Shown one piece after another: positions 23,721 to 35,590 of a DNA stretch of 64,000 nt. Origin of the DNA: Holtermannia corniformis (taxonomy: Eukaryota; Basidiomycota; Tremellomycetes; Holtermanniales); NCBI GenBank assembly GCA_001599935.1, contig BCIJ01000003.1, positions 507,711 through 571,710 on the forward strand, written 5' to 3'. A program made the translations under genes and the position numbers. Positions within the stretch are counted from its first letter, which is position 1; each line of letters opens with the position of its first letter. The notes beneath the pieces were generated by a model. The model was not told the origin of the DNA. It did not search any database and saw only the letters and a program-made list of their open reading frames with translations.

Positions 23721-25934
23721 ATGCCTCCATCATCTTCACGGCCTGCATCGGCCAGACGTAGCTCGTCCATGGCTTCGGACACGGCGGTCAACACGCCGTT
23801 CGAAACGCCACCCAAAGAGTGCGATCAGGCCGTTGCTGAGGCTCTGCGGCGCAAGCTGGCCGATGCTCAGATGGAGGAGGACCGTCGGTTACAAAAAGAG
23901 CTTGTGACGAGTGAAGATGGCAAGCAGTATGTGCTAATCGGCTGGGACGAGGGAGATCCCGAGGTGAGCGACTCGCCACCGCGCTTGATACGTGTTCACG
24001 CTTGCAGAACCCGTTCAATTGGTGTGTCGTCTTGCCGTCTTGTCGCACAACTTGCGCTGAAGTCTGTAGGCGCCCTCTACGGAAATATACCATATCCATT
24101 GTATCTGTTTTCATCACTACCCTGACAGGTAAGCACCTGCGTGGCATTCAGCCTCGCGATGCTGACTGCCTGAAGCCATGAATGCAACGTGCGTACGTCG
24201 AGAGATCATGACCCCTCACTCACGCTGTCAAGCTCCCTCGGCGTCATCTCACCTTTCGGAGCAGAACACTTTGGCGTGTCCCGAGAGGAGTTTGTGCTCA
24301 CCACTACGATCTTTGTGCTTGCCATCTCGTTTACCCCTTTGGTCCTTGCTCCACTCTCGGAAGTTGTGAGTCTACACGGGCGTATCCAACCTCGCGCTGA
24401 CCGAGCAGTACGGACGGAATCCAATCTACCAGGTTACCTCGATTCTGTCAGTTCCCCCGGCCGAGCGCTCTCGGTGCTCATGTCTCGCAGGAGCGTACTG
24501 TTGTTCATCCCACAAGCTCTCACGAGTGATTTCTCGGGTCTGCTGGCTGCACGGTGGTTTGTGCGTTTACCGTTTGCGTCTGGGTATGTGCTGAACGACG
24601 CAGCAAGGAATGGCCGCAAGTGTCGGCAACTCGATGGTCGGTGGTACCATCGCCGACCTGTTCTCGGTGAGAGCGTGTGTGTAGCGATCGGCCGAGCTGA
24701 CAGAGCAGGCAAATGACCGAGGCGTTCCGATGAGTGTGTTCAGCATCATGGTGTTCCTGGGCCAAGTCAGTCGGCGCTCACTTGATCGTACAGTGCTGAC
24801 CGCCCAGTCACTCGGCCCCGTCAGCCTCGGTTGGGTCGGCATGCGCTTTGGTATCCACTGGATCTACGGTGTCAGTGCGACGCATCTTCAGCACGTCATA
24901 CTGATCCCGACCAGTCTCAAGCACTTGCCGGCGTCGTCAGCTGTATCCTCAACGCCATTGTCCTTCGAGAAACGCGAGGGGACGTGCTACTCTCACGACG
25001 GGCTGAAAAACTGACCGAGGAGACTGGGATCCTGCACCAAAGCGCCGGAGATCTAGAACGCGGCAGCCTGTACACCTTGCTCACCGTCTCGGTCGTTCGA
25101 CCGATGCGTACGTCGCACTCGACCCAACCGCTCTGCGCTAACCAGCGCAGAATACCTCTTGACGGAACCCATCGTGATCGCGCTCTCCGTCTGGGTCGGG
25201 TTCGCCTGGGGGATCATCTTCCTCTCTGGGGTGTCGACGCTACTCGTCTTCCAGCAGTACGGGTTCAACATTGGCCAAAGTGGTTCCTTCCTCATGTGCG
25301 TAGACCTCGCGACCTGACCAGCCGCTGATCCCCGCCAGCGTCATCTTGATCGGCGGCATCGCCGGCTTCCTGAGTAATCTCCACCAAGAACACCTGTACC
25401 AGAAAGCGTCCGCCAAAGCACACGGCAAAGCGCCGCCCGAAGCTCGACTCCACTGGGCCGTCGTCGGCGGCTTGATGTTCCCACTCGCAATGTTCTGGTA
25501 CGCTTGGGTCGGCCAACCTGATATCCACTGGATCGTGCCGGCCGCCGCGCTCTGCTTTGCCAACTGGGGGATATTCAGCATCTACACGGGCGTCTTGTGA
25601 GTGATCGTAGCCAACGTACGTTTGGATGCTGAGGCCGGAACAGCTCGTACATTGCCGATGCGTACGAGACGTATTCGTCTTCAGCGCAGGCAGCGCAGAG
25701 TCTTGTCCGGAATCTGACCGGCGCGACGTTTCCACTGTTCGGAACGTACATGGTCAGCCGCTTGGCTGCGCTGCGCTCAGCTGATCGCCGCAGTACAAGA
25801 ACATGGGCTACCCGCAAGCGTCGACGCTCGTCGCCTCACTCGCACTGATCCTGTCCATCGCGCCAATCAGTCTAATGCGGTACGGCGCGACGTTGCGCGC
25901 GAAAAGCAAAGTAGCAAGTCAGTTGTCGAAATAG
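23721..25934 (+). CDS. MFS transporter, DHA1 family, copy 2
   Basis: Second MFS exporter in tandem with the gene upstream but clearly diverged from it. The N-terminus (MPPSSSRPASARRSSSMASD) is Ser-rich and leads to GWDEGDPE spliced to NPFNW, the DHA1 entry motif. Exons then give RRPLRKYTISIVSVFITTL, SLGVISPFGAEHFGVSREEF, VLAISFTPLVLAPLSE, then YGRNPIYQ, and later MSVFSIMVFLGQSLGPVSLG with FGIHWIY. The second half includes EYLLTEPIVIALSVWVGFAW, QQYGFNIGQSGSFL, LHWAVVGGLMFPLAMFWYAW, SIYTGVL, SSYIADAYETYSSSAQAAQS and NMGYPQASTLVASLAL, ending SKVASQLSK. At least ten introns are present, some only about 45 nt. Start could alternatively be the Met at 23769-23771 (MASDTAVNTPFE). Substrate unknown. 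Confidence 0.9.
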
Positions 25935-25985
25935 AGGCCATGCATCGTCTATATTATGTACACTACAACGCTGCCGGACGCGAGC

Positions 25986-27449
25986 TCACTGCCAGATGTT
26001 GGCGAATGGATCCTGCTTGGCTTGGGGCTGTGCTACGGGCGGAGACGCGGCAGGGGCAGGTGAAGCCCAGACGTCTTGGGTGTTGTACAGAGCGTTGGCG
26101 GCTGGCTTTGAAGGTGCAGCGGCAGAGTTGACCGGCTGAGACGGTAAGCACTGTACACGCTTCCTCCAAAACACGGGACCGACCTGTCCCCAGACGGCCG
26201 CTCCGGGATCCATATTCAAACCGCCAAAGGCCGCAATCGGCGCCTGGTGTTGCTGCTGCTGTACCGGAGGCGCACTCGACGTCCCACCTCCCCCCCAGGT
26301 CGCATACGGGCTCGGAGCGGCCAAGGGCGCCGTCGCGGCCGGAGCGGCAAACAGCGACATGATATCCTGCTTTGCCGTCTTTGGCGGCGCGCTCGTCGGG
26401 GTCGGTGTGCGGAAATCGAGATCAAACAGACCGGCTCCTGGAGCGGGAGCGGCGGGTTTGGCCGTCGACGTGGCGGCCGTGGTCAATGGTGCTGCGAGAG
26501 GTGGATCGTCGGATGCAAAGAGGTCGACTGTGGGTGCTGGTGCGGTTGGTTTGGCTGGTGCGGTGGGTTTGGGTTTGGCAGGAGCCGTGCCGAGGAGCGG
26601 GTGAGACCTAGCAGTCTGCGCTGTGGCAGGCGCAGGACCGGGCGCCGTCGTCGTTGGAGTCCGTTCAGGCGCCTACAGCGGTCCATTAGCCGTTACGTCC
26701 CCTCCCAAGACCACATACCGGTCCAGCCTCCAACGTCCTCGGATCCTTCGGCACGGGCCCATCCACCGCCCACCGCCTCGTCTCATACTTGCTCCGAATA
26801 AACGATTCAATCTTGCTACATGCCAGTCAGCTCGCGTTCAGCTAGCTGTGCGGGCGCGACGCACTGGTCGGGAGGGACATGCCCCGCCTTGAGGTGTTTC
26901 TCCCAATACAAGTTGACGTAGTGATTCCCCCATTTCTGAATGTTCTGCCGCGCGAGCGTTAGCAGCGCAAGGGGTGGGGTGGGGTGCAACGCACGTCCAT
27001 CTGCTCGACCGTCCAGATATCAAGATCGATACTCTTCACTGTGCACGCGCATAGCGTCAGCTCATGCCCTGCGACCGTGCTCGTGCGCTCACAGACCTTT
27101 ACTGATATGCGTGCCCATGGATCGATGGATGCCCGAACACCTGATACACAGAAAGCAGCCTCTGTCGAACTCAGCTCTGCCCGAGCTCTGCCTGTAGCTG
27201 CGCACTCACAGGTTCCACGAAGCCCAGCGTGCATCTACCATCTGAGCTCGATTCCCGACGAAGCGACAGAGAGGGACCTACCGTTCCGCTTACAATCTGC
27301 ACAGTTTTTATTCTCTGGCTGCTTGACTAGATCTCTTAGGATCCGGGCATGGCGGTCCGTCGTGGCCTTGTCTGTGCGGCGTTAGCTGCGCGCCGTGATG
27401 GCAACTCTGGGATGGCACGAGAGACAAGTCACTGACCTTGTCTTGACAT
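25986..27449 (-). CDS. AGE2: ArfGAP, Age2/SMAP type
   Basis: GTPase-activating protein for Arf small GTPases, acting in vesicle formation at the trans-Golgi and endosomes. The N-terminal exon MSRQ joins to DKATTDRHARILRDLVKQ, then PENKNCADCK, the first Cys pair of the ArfGAP zinc finger. ARWASWNL and CIRCSGIHRSMGTHISKVK follow, with the second Cys pair and the arginine finger region. SIDLDIWTVEQMD, GNHYVNLYWEKHLKAGHVPP and KIESFIRSKYETRRWAVDGP complete the domain in the SMAP/Age2 style. The remainder is Pro/Ala/Gln-rich with short motifs such as DIMSLF, GLFDLDF and a terminal KQDPFANIW, which look like clathrin-adaptor binding sites. Stop TGA at 25986-25988 lies 51 bp from the stop of the convergent MFS gene. 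Confidence 0.93.
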
Positions 27450-27615
27450 GATGTACGTCGCAGGCAGGCAACAAGCAGCAACATGCAGACTGCAGCTTGT
27501 CGCGCTCTACCGGTGCACACAAACAAGCACTCGGATCCATCACCAAACGACAAACGACCCAAAACCGTCTATGAAACCCTAGTGTATTCCGTTCGCTTGC
27601 TCGCGCACGCCGCCG

Positions 27616-29135
27616 CTACTTGCCGCCGCTCGTTTTAAAGACCATGAGACCGCCCAGGGCGATGCCGTAGCCAAAGACTTGGATGGCCGTGATCGAGGAG
27701 CCAAAGAGGAGGACCGAGCCGGTGATGAGGAGCTGCGGCGGGTGAGTTGATAGCGAGCAAGGGGCAGAGGCAACGCACGATATCTTTGAGGACACCGGCG
27801 AGGGTTAGAATCAGCCCTGAACCGACACTGATCAGGAAGACGGCGGCGACCTGCAAAGCGTCAGCGAGCACTACGCCAGCGCACGCCACCGGACCGACAT
27901 TGAGAGCAAACGCAATCCCCGCGTTTGAGAGCAGGACGGCGACACCGACACGGTGCAGCGCGTAGAACGGTTCCAAACCCTCGGTGAACGGGATGATGCA
28001 CGCGTTGATGACGGCGCAAACGGGGGCGTAGTAGTGCAGCGAGACGATGGGGTCCATCTTGAGGCCGTGGAGCAGGATCTGGATCATGACGAGGCGCGAG
28101 GCTTCAAACGCGACGGCGGCGCACTGGCAGAGGAAGCCAAACAGCTCGAAATGAACTTCACCGTACGCGGCGAGCGCGCACCCGACGGAAATCATCTGGT
28201 GGCGTCAGCGGGTTGAATGGTACGGTGATGACAAGACGAACGGCGACAATGGCCATGAGCCGACTGCTGGGCTCTTGGATCCTGAAAGCAAACGAGATGA
28301 GCAGGATCGCGACGGGGGTGAACGCCTTGAGCATCTGGATAAAGCTGACGCTCAGGCTGGTGCGCGGTCAGCTCGTTCGCAGCTGGTATGGGCAGCGACC
28401 GACGAGAGGTAGGCATAGTTGGACAGGATGAGCGAGCCTGAAAACAGGGCGCCGATCGGGAGGATGGACCGGACCCAGCGGTCGCGCTGTGTGCGTGAGC
28501 GGTGGTGACGAGTAGACGACGGCACGGACGGTCATTTCAATCTCGTTTGCGCCGTCGACGAGGGTGGTGAAGCGCTGCAAGAGTCTAGTGCCGACCGACT
28601 GCAAGTGTCAGCAGGGTCCTACCGGCGGGATCCGTGGACAAACAGCAAAGGCCAAGTGGAACGTGGTGAGGAAGACGGGAAAGGGAAAGTGCAAGCTGGA
28701 AAAGACGTATTCTGTCGAGGGTCAGTCTGTCAGCCAGGCCCCGGCGGGACAGACTGTTGTAAAGAATGACCGAGATGGAGCACGCCATCCAGATTGGGAT
28801 GACTGCGCACGCAGCGTCAGTAATCACGACGAGCAAAGCAAGAACGGCAACCGACTGATGATGGCCGGGATCGTAATCTTCTTCGCTTGGGTCCCTTGAG
28901 CCGATACCGACTCGCCGATCCTTGTCTCATCAGCCGTTTGCAGCCCACGATTGCTGCCTACGCACTTGATCTCGACCCGCTCGCCGTTGCCCAAATCATG
29001 GTCGACGTCGGACGCGCGCGGCATCGCCTATCGATCCGCCCATCAGTCCCCGCCCATCGGAACGATCGCATCCGCCAGGGTACACACCGTGAGCGGGACG
29101 GACGACTCGATGTCGTTGTCTTTGTTGTTGCTCAT
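27616..29135 (-). CDS. TPT/SLC35-type transporter (nucleotide-sugar or triose-phosphate translocator family)
   Basis: Ten-helix member of the drug/metabolite transporter superfamily, probably in the Golgi or ER membrane. The start MSNNKDNDIESSVPLT precedes the first helix, then VIPIWMACSISVILYN, a hallmark of this family (the helix 1 motif with W...S..LYN). Further helices include SVSFIQMLKAFTPVAILLIS, VGCALAAYGEVHFELFGFL, ASRLVMIQILLHGLKMDPIV then SLHYYAPVCA, and the C-terminal LLITGSVLLFGSSITAIQVF then GYGIALGGLMVFKT. The K.FTPV and LxxYAP motifs match plant and fungal UAA/TPT proteins annotated as putative nucleotide-sugar or phosphoenolpyruvate/phosphate translocators. Six or seven short introns. 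Substrate not assignable. Confidence 0.9.
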
Positions 29136-29704
29136 GCTGTCTAACGAGTGTGGTTGTGCAGAAAAGACGCGTTTGCTGCTGCCCGGTTGCTCGTTGGTGG
29201 CGCGCGCCGAAATTGGAAGCACGACGGGGGTTGACACGTGGCGCACCGGAGCGGGAAAGGGGATTGGCAGACGGCAGCGGCGGCGGCGGCGGCGTTGACG
29301 AGCATTGGCGAGAGAGCAGCATTGGCGAGGGAGAGCATTGGCGAGAGCAGAGCACTGGAGCAGAGCAAAACAGCACCGGCGAGGGCAGAGCACCAGAGTA
29401 GAGCAGACTCATGCAATACTATAGCACTCGTTGCTCTTCAGCAGTCCAGAGCCGGCACACTGATACTGGCTTCAAAGACGCAGAATCAAACTAGAACCAT
29501 GAGCTATGCACCACCTCTCGATCGATACACCGTGCGACAGAGCAGCAGCACGACTAGACGCCAGCGTCGAAGCCATTCCAAGCGAGCCAGCTGCCGCCAC
29601 TGGTACTTTTCACCATTTCTCATTGTTTCTATTTACTCCCATCACGCGCCGCATTCCAGCGTAAACAACGACCACGGCGAGCGCGCAGCAACGAGCCAAC
29701 AGCA
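29136..29704. other. Divergent intergenic region with GC-rich and degenerate repeats
   Basis: About 570 bp between the TPT transporter (minus) and DSN1 (plus). It contains a GGC-rich run near 29277-29295 and a block of imperfect repeats described separately. Long open frames crossing it on the plus strand are in a different frame from DSN1 and lack any recognisable domain. Confidence 0.55.
29299..29405. repeat. Degenerate tandem repeat in the DSN1/TPT promoter region
   Basis: A unit of about 16-18 nt, GAGCATTGGCGAGAG-like, recurs in several imperfect copies (gcattggcgaga, gcattggcgagg, gcattggcgaga, then decayed forms gcactgg and gcaccggcgagg). It lies directly downstream of a GGC-repeat run and upstream of DSN1. 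Its location in a divergent promoter would allow it to bind factors, but simple repeat expansion is the plainer explanation. Confidence 0.7.
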
Positions 29705-31719
29705 ATGGCAACCCGGCGCGCCTCTGCCAGGCTCTCGACAGATCTCCACGGTCCCAGCGCAGGCGAGACGAGCAAAGCGGCCAACGGGAAAAGTCGCAAG
29801 CGCGCAAACGACGTCGACGATTCCGTGTTTGGCTCCCAGGCGGGACTCGGAGTCGTCGGTGACAAGAAGCGCAAGGTCGGTCACGGCCTGTGCGTGGGAC
29901 AGAGTCACGCTGATGGGTATAGGCTGGGACAGGCAAGAAGGCGGTACCACCACCGCTGAAGAAAGGTCAGTCTCCCAACGGCCCTTTCACTCTACGCAGG
30001 AGCTCACACGACTGTTGGCGCAGATATCCCGCCACCACCGCCGTCTGCCAAGATTGCGCGCAGAAGAGACTCGACGCGCCAGCTACGGAACCGAGATCGA
30101 GATTCAGACTCGCCACCGCTGTATCCTATCAAGCGACCGAGGGCGGTCGCGGACCGCGCGCCCACAGAGGGTTTGGAGCCCGGTGCGAGCTTGGAAGCGG
30201 AACTGGGTGATGAGAGGGTCCGGTGGGATGCTAGGACCGGTACGAGTGTTCGGGCGGATGTAGGTGCTGCCAGCCCGACGTGCGCTGCTGACGCTAGCAC
30301 GGTAGCGACCGCAACCGGCCCCGTTGGCTCGCCCACCGCCCAAGATTGATTTCCTCAACTTTACCGTCTCGCAACGACCGAAACCGAGCGCTCCGAGGCC
30401 CGCATCTCCACCTGCGCCATCTCGCGCGACGGCCTCGTCCTCTCGCGTACTGGACGATAGCGTCGTCCCGCTCCCAACATCCGACACACCCATGATCCGC
30501 AAGAACCAAGAGATGCGCAAAGAGGCTCAACGGAGGAGTAGCCTCGGCTTGAGGGGCCAGAGGATGAGCAGTAGCCTTGGCCGAGGCGAGATCAGTCCGT
30601 TTGCATGCTCGACATTATGGCAGCGACTGACAGTCTGGCAGGCATGCCGCACTCGACCGTCCCAAGCCATACATTCTACAAGCACATCTCGCCGACCCTG
30701 CCGGAACCGATCCGCGCAAAGCACTTGCTCGTGTGGTGTGCTAAACGCGCCCAAGCGTCGGTCAAGGGTAAAGAAAAGGCGAGCGAGAACACGCTCGCAG
30801 GCGATCGGCTGTGCGAGGGTATCATGGATGATCTCGCGGGTCTACTCGGCGCCGGCGCTGTCGACACGAATGTGTTTGCGCAGGGGGTCAGTGAGGGAGC
30901 GGCATCGGTACACTGGCTGATACAGGGCAGACGACGACGACGGCCGGACTCCCGCTCAAGCCGCATCCGCGCAACGTTGCCAACCGGGAATCAGAAGCGA
31001 AAGAAGAGGCTTATGTGAAAAAGTGGGTCCTGCTCTACCTCGCTGGGCTGACGCAACCCAGGTGCAAGACGGAAGACGCGCAGTGGGCGGGCCTAGGTCG
31101 GCGCGCGAATGCGAAACAAGCAGAAGTCCAAGCGAGGCTCGAAGCCAAGCGAGATCGTGAGCCCGAAATCAAGGATGACGCCGACGAGTGGATCAAGCTT
31201 GCGATGCGGGCTGCGGACGATGTGCTCGAGCAGCCGGATGAGGAGCTGGGCGAGCTCGGAGACGTCGAGTTCAAGGTAGGTACCATTGTCAACCTTGGAT
31301 CGCTGACGCCGATGTCGCAGGTCGACACGCTACGCCAAGCGAGCCATACCGCTCTGCAATTCTCACTGCAAGCGACCCGGTTCCTCGACGGCATCTTTAG
31401 TTCCCTAGCGCAAGACTTGCGTAACCGAGATCGAGCGGGCCACGGCGGTTCTACAGGCGCCGACGAGCCAGACGTATCGACAGTGCTTGCGCGGACCCGG
31501 CCAGCTGCTGATCCGATCCACATGCTGCGCGCGCTCGCAAAGGCTGATGCGCCGCACGCGAGCCAAGAGGCGATTGTGGCGGCGACGAGACGGCCGGCTG
31601 GGATGACGCCGCGGCGGGCGACGGGTGCGGCGAGTGCGACACCGAGGAGGGGATATGGCAGGGCTGTGGGTACGCCGACGCCGACGCCGACGCCGGTCAC
31701 GGGTACAGGGGATGAGTAG
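29705..31719 (+). CDS. DSN1: Kinetochore protein Dsn1 (Mis13), MIND/Mis12 complex subunit
   Basis: Component of the Mis12/MIND complex that links centromeric chromatin to the Ndc80 complex. The disordered N-terminus (MATRRASARLSTDLHGPS, KKRK) leads to the conserved Dsn1 signature RRSSLGLRGQRMSSSLGRGE, which in relatives includes the Aurora-B-regulated basic/Ser region. It is followed after an intron by MPHSTVPSHTFYKHISPTLP, PEPIRAKHLLVWCAKRAQ and a predicted helical region EEAYVKKCKTEDAQWAGLGR through DTLRQASHTALQFSLQATRF then LDGIFSSLAQDL. The C-terminus is Arg/Thr-rich with a TPTPTPTP run encoded by a GACGCC repeat. Five or more introns; stop at 31717-31719. Recognition rests on the RRSSLG..GQR and FYKHI..PEP motifs. 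Confidence 0.88.
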
Positions 31720-31848
31720 GGGGATCCGGCGTGTGGATGGTTGTATGAAGGAAATCGGGCCAAAGTGGGGGGCAGCGCCATGAACGGATTCACGGATTCA
31801 CCATCCTGCTCAGCTCACCGTACACTCTCCACCACGACGACGACGACG

Positions 31849-34023
31849 ATGAGCGCACTCGTATCGGGCTATGGCTCATCAGACGACGAGGCTCAGCCGC
31901 AACCACTGCCATCAGCGTCGGCGTCGGCGTCCGGCACACAGCTCCCGGTCGAAGACGAGGACGACCAAGAACTCGAAGCCGCCGCTCGGAAAGATGCGTT
32001 CGGGATCAGTGCACTGGCGACTAGTGTTCCCCAACCAAGCTCGGTAGACGCCCAGCGCGCGTTGGACGTACAAGCGGCGCCAGACATCCTTGCAGAGGTG
32101 CGTTGATTCCACACGTCGCACAGCTAAACAGGGCAGGACCCAAACAACCCAACGGCCATCATCCCGCGCACGACGGACCGCGTGATCAATGTCAACATTG
32201 CGTACGAAGACATGATCAGGCCCGTCGAGGGCCCTGTGAACCCATACGACTCGAGGAAAAATCGGGGCATGAACACTTTGACGGGTCCGTGTAACGCTCT
32301 GGACGGCCGGCGCTGATGTTTAACAGGCCACGTCGAGGAACAGGCAATGGACCATCATACGTTCTTGATGCAGCAACGGACATATGACGTTCATGGCTAT
32401 GCCAAGAACCCGTCGGCGCACCCGGATTCGACCGAGGCCTATGTCGGTGACCTCTCGGCTGCTCTGGCAAACGGCTTCGATTCGCTAGAGAACATCAAAG
32501 GCTCCAAGGCGCTCAGGCGGGAATTCAAGCGCAAGCGCGAGACGGGCAAGGCGCTCGACATTGTCGACGGCGAAGGCAGCTACAAGGGCCCGTGGGCAGC
32601 GTACGAGGGTGAAAAGGAAGTCGAGAGTGAAGTTGAAGAAGAGGCAGAGGAATGGCGTGCAGAGAAAAAGAGGCGAGAAGACGCAACGGCGCTGGCAAAG
32701 GAGAATATGAAAAAGGCCGGGCAGGAGAAGAGTATCTTTCATGGTCGGTGTCTGGGCGCTTGCGTGGGCACTCACTGACGGGCAACAGGCAAGTCGCTTA
32801 CCGATTACGCGGGGCGGACGTATATGCACATCCCCAACGATGTCGACGTCAAGCTCAACCCATCCGAGGGCGCTGCTCCACCCTCGGCCATTGTCCCGAC
32901 GACGTGTATTCACACTTGGGTATGTGACCGTCAACTCGGCAGTGATCGTGCTGACGACCACAGACGGGCCACAACAAGGGCATCTCGGCCATCCGGCTGT
33001 TTCCCAAGAGTGGACACTTGCTTCTCAGTTCCAGTATGGACACCAAGATCAAGGTCGGCTCATCCACCTCGGCCTCGGCGCGACTTACACGCTGTAGCTT
33101 TGGGACGTCTACCACGAGGGCAACTGCTTGCGTACCTTTCTTGGGCACTCGAAAGCCGTCAAGGACATTGCGTTCAACAATGACGGCACGCGCTTCCTCA
33201 GTGCCAGCTATGATCGCCAGGTCAAGCTATGGGACACCGAGACGGGTACGTCAAACTGTCCACGCGTCGGGCAGCGCTAACATGCACAGGCCAATGCCTC
33301 CAAGCGTGGTCCAACGGCAAGATCCCAAACGTGGTCAAGTTCCAACCCGACCAGGACAAGCAACACATCTTCATGGCCGGCATGTCGGACAAGACGATCA
33401 TCCAATACGATCTGCGAGCCAAAGAGATCACGCAGACGTACGACCAGCATCTCGGGCCCGTCAACACGATCACGTTTGTGGATGAGAACCGGCGCTTCCT
33501 CACAACGTCAGACGACAAGACGATCCGAGGCTGGGACTATGATATCCCTGTCGTCATAAAGTACATCGCCGAGCCCGAGATGCACTCGATGCCGGCGGTA
33601 GCCGTCCACCCTAGCTGTAAGTCTGGCAACCTGAGTGCAGTGCTGACCATCGCAGTGAAACACTTTGCCGCCCAATCGCTTGATAACCAGATCCTCATCT
33701 ATTCCGCCGACGGCTCGTTCCGCCAGAACCGCAAGAAACGGTTCGCAGGCCACGGTGTGGCCGGTTACGCTTGCCAGATTGGCTTCTCGGCAGACGGCCG
33801 CTACATTTCATCGGGCGACGGCGGTGGCTACATGTGTATCTGGGATTGGAAGAGCGGGCGCATGCAGACAAAGTTCAAGGCGCACGAGAGGGTCTTGATC
33901 GATCATGCTTGGCTGCCGAACGAGAGGGTGAGTCTGTTCCCACCTGGCGGCGCATAGGCTGACGCGGCCCAGTCCAAACTCGTCACGGCGGGATGGGATG
34001 GTCTGATCAAGCTGTGGGCATAG
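31849..34023 (+). CDS. PRP17: Pre-mRNA splicing factor Prp17/Cdc40 (WD40)
   Basis: Second-step splicing factor of the spliceosome. The start [14 protein letters not shown] begins an acidic N-terminal region with a GTCGGC-encoded SASASA run. It continues with [65 protein letters not shown]-like charged helix and [20 protein letters not shown], all typical of Prp17 before the propeller. Seven WD-type blades follow: [116 protein letters not shown], and [20 protein letters not shown] with [14 protein letters not shown] at the end. The stop (TAG 34021-34023) is only 8 bp from the stop of the convergent J-protein gene. Confidence 0.95.
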
Positions 34024-34031
34024 GAAATGCA

Positions 34032-35590
34032 TCACAGCTCGTCCCTCACTTTGCTCGCTGAAAAGACGTCGAGCAGTTCTGTTCGGTCAGCTACAGATCG
34101 TCGTAAGGCCGCGCACTCACTATGCCGCGTGTCGGCCGAGATGGCACTGGGCAGAACGACACTGTACTCGATATACATGTCGCCATGGGCAATGTCGTGG
34201 AATGCGGGCATCTATCTCCATCAGCGAAAGAGCTTGCTTGTCGGCTTACTCACGCCCTCGCCCTGTATCGTCTCGACGTAACCAGGCTGAGTAGTGCCTT
34301 GTCGTCTCAGCGTGATCGTCCGACCATCCAGATGAGTCAAGTTGCGCTCAAACCCAAGCAGGGCCTAGCTTGTCAGCCGCTAGCCACATTCGCGTCTCGC
34401 CAGCGCACCTCGTCAACGCCAATCACGACTTTACTAGCGATCCCCGCCTCGCGCCGCCACCACCCGCCACTGCCCTCTGGCTCCCTTCGACTGCGCACAC
34501 GGACAACGACGTCTCCGGCCTCCCAGTCGACGTTCTCGTCCGCCTCGCCCTCGAAGATGATTTCAAAGCCTTCGGGCGCGCCGGCTGGGATATGTACAGC
34601 GAGGTTATGCTGCGTTTGGATCGTCTTTTCGGCGTTACATGTTCCGCAGCGACGGCTGATGATCTGTCGCGAGCCCTGGCAGCGAGGGCATCTGGGATCA
34701 TGACATCAGCCGCTGTCAACACTCTTGAGCCACGCACGTCGCTTGCACGTTGGTGAACATGCCGGGGAACACTTGATGTCGTTGCGTGATGATCCCTCGG
34801 CCACCGCAGTGGTCGCAAGTGTGGATATCGGCAGGCGTATGGGCTCCTGACCCATGGCAATGGGTGCAAATGACACGACGGGGGATTTGGAACTGGGACG
34901 TCAGCTGGCCGTGAATGCATGTCGAGCGCAACTGACCTCGACCATGCGGCCCATGTACATGTCTGCAAGGCTGACTTCTAGGTTAGTAAGCATGCCCGGC
35001 CCACGCTGTTGCTGCTGTCCGCCTGGAGACGGTCAGACGGGTTCGGGCAGTACAAGCGCACCCACCTCCACCACCGAAGAAGCGCGAGAAGACGTCAAAC
35101 GGGTCATGATGACCGCCGCCAGCCTTGTTGGTCTCGTGTTGCTTGAGACCCTCCAAGCCATGACGGTCGTATACAGTGCGCGTCTACAACGTCAGCAATC
35201 ATCGTCACAAAGACCTCTGCACTGACCTCGGAGTCTGAAAGCACCTCGTACGCTGATACCGTCAGTGATGCTGATAATTGGGTTAAAACACACCTCGAGA
35301 AATCTCGATGAATTTCTCTTGAGCCGCCGCATCAGGGTTCACGTCTGGGTGATACTTCTTGGACAGTTTCTGCGAGACCTCAGTATACGCAGCGCAGTCG
35401 ATAACCCACGCACCCTGTATGCCCGCTTGAGGTCGCCTTCAGATGCATCTTTGCCGACTAAAGCTTGATGAGCATGCAAGGTGGTGCTCTCGGCCTACAC
35501 ACCTCCAAGGACCTTGTAGAACGAGTCTGCAGCCAGGCAGGATGCGAGGAAGAGGAGCGAGACCGGCAAGAGGAGGATACGAGGACGCAT
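34032..35590 (-). CDS. SCJ1: ER-lumenal DnaJ co-chaperone, Scj1 type, ending RDEL
   Basis: Type I Hsp40 that would stimulate the ER Hsp70 Kar2/BiP. The start MRPRILLLPVSLLFLASCLA is a clear signal peptide; D-SFYKVLGV begins the J domain, which contains the HPD motif (KKYHPDVNPDAAAQEKFIEI). The Gly-rich linker HHDPFDVFSRFFGGGG follows. The Cys-rich zinc centre includes CTHCHGSGAHTPADIHTCDH and CGGRGIITQRH. The C-terminal substrate-binding domain ends HGDMYIEYSVVLPSAIS, then VFSASKVRDEL. The final RDEL is a variant of the HDEL/KDEL retrieval signal, which agrees with a lumenal location. About eight introns. Chosen start gives a cleavable signal; an in-frame Met upstream does not. Confidence 0.92.

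Noticed and set aside
29238..30263. Plus-strand ORF of 341 codons
   Set aside because: It begins in the repeat-rich intergenic region, is in a different frame from DSN1 exons, and is low-complexity without any motif.
31676..31700. GACGCC microsatellite-like run near the end of DSN1
   Set aside because: It is in frame and simply encodes a Thr-Pro run in a disordered tail; common in GC-rich fungal genes.
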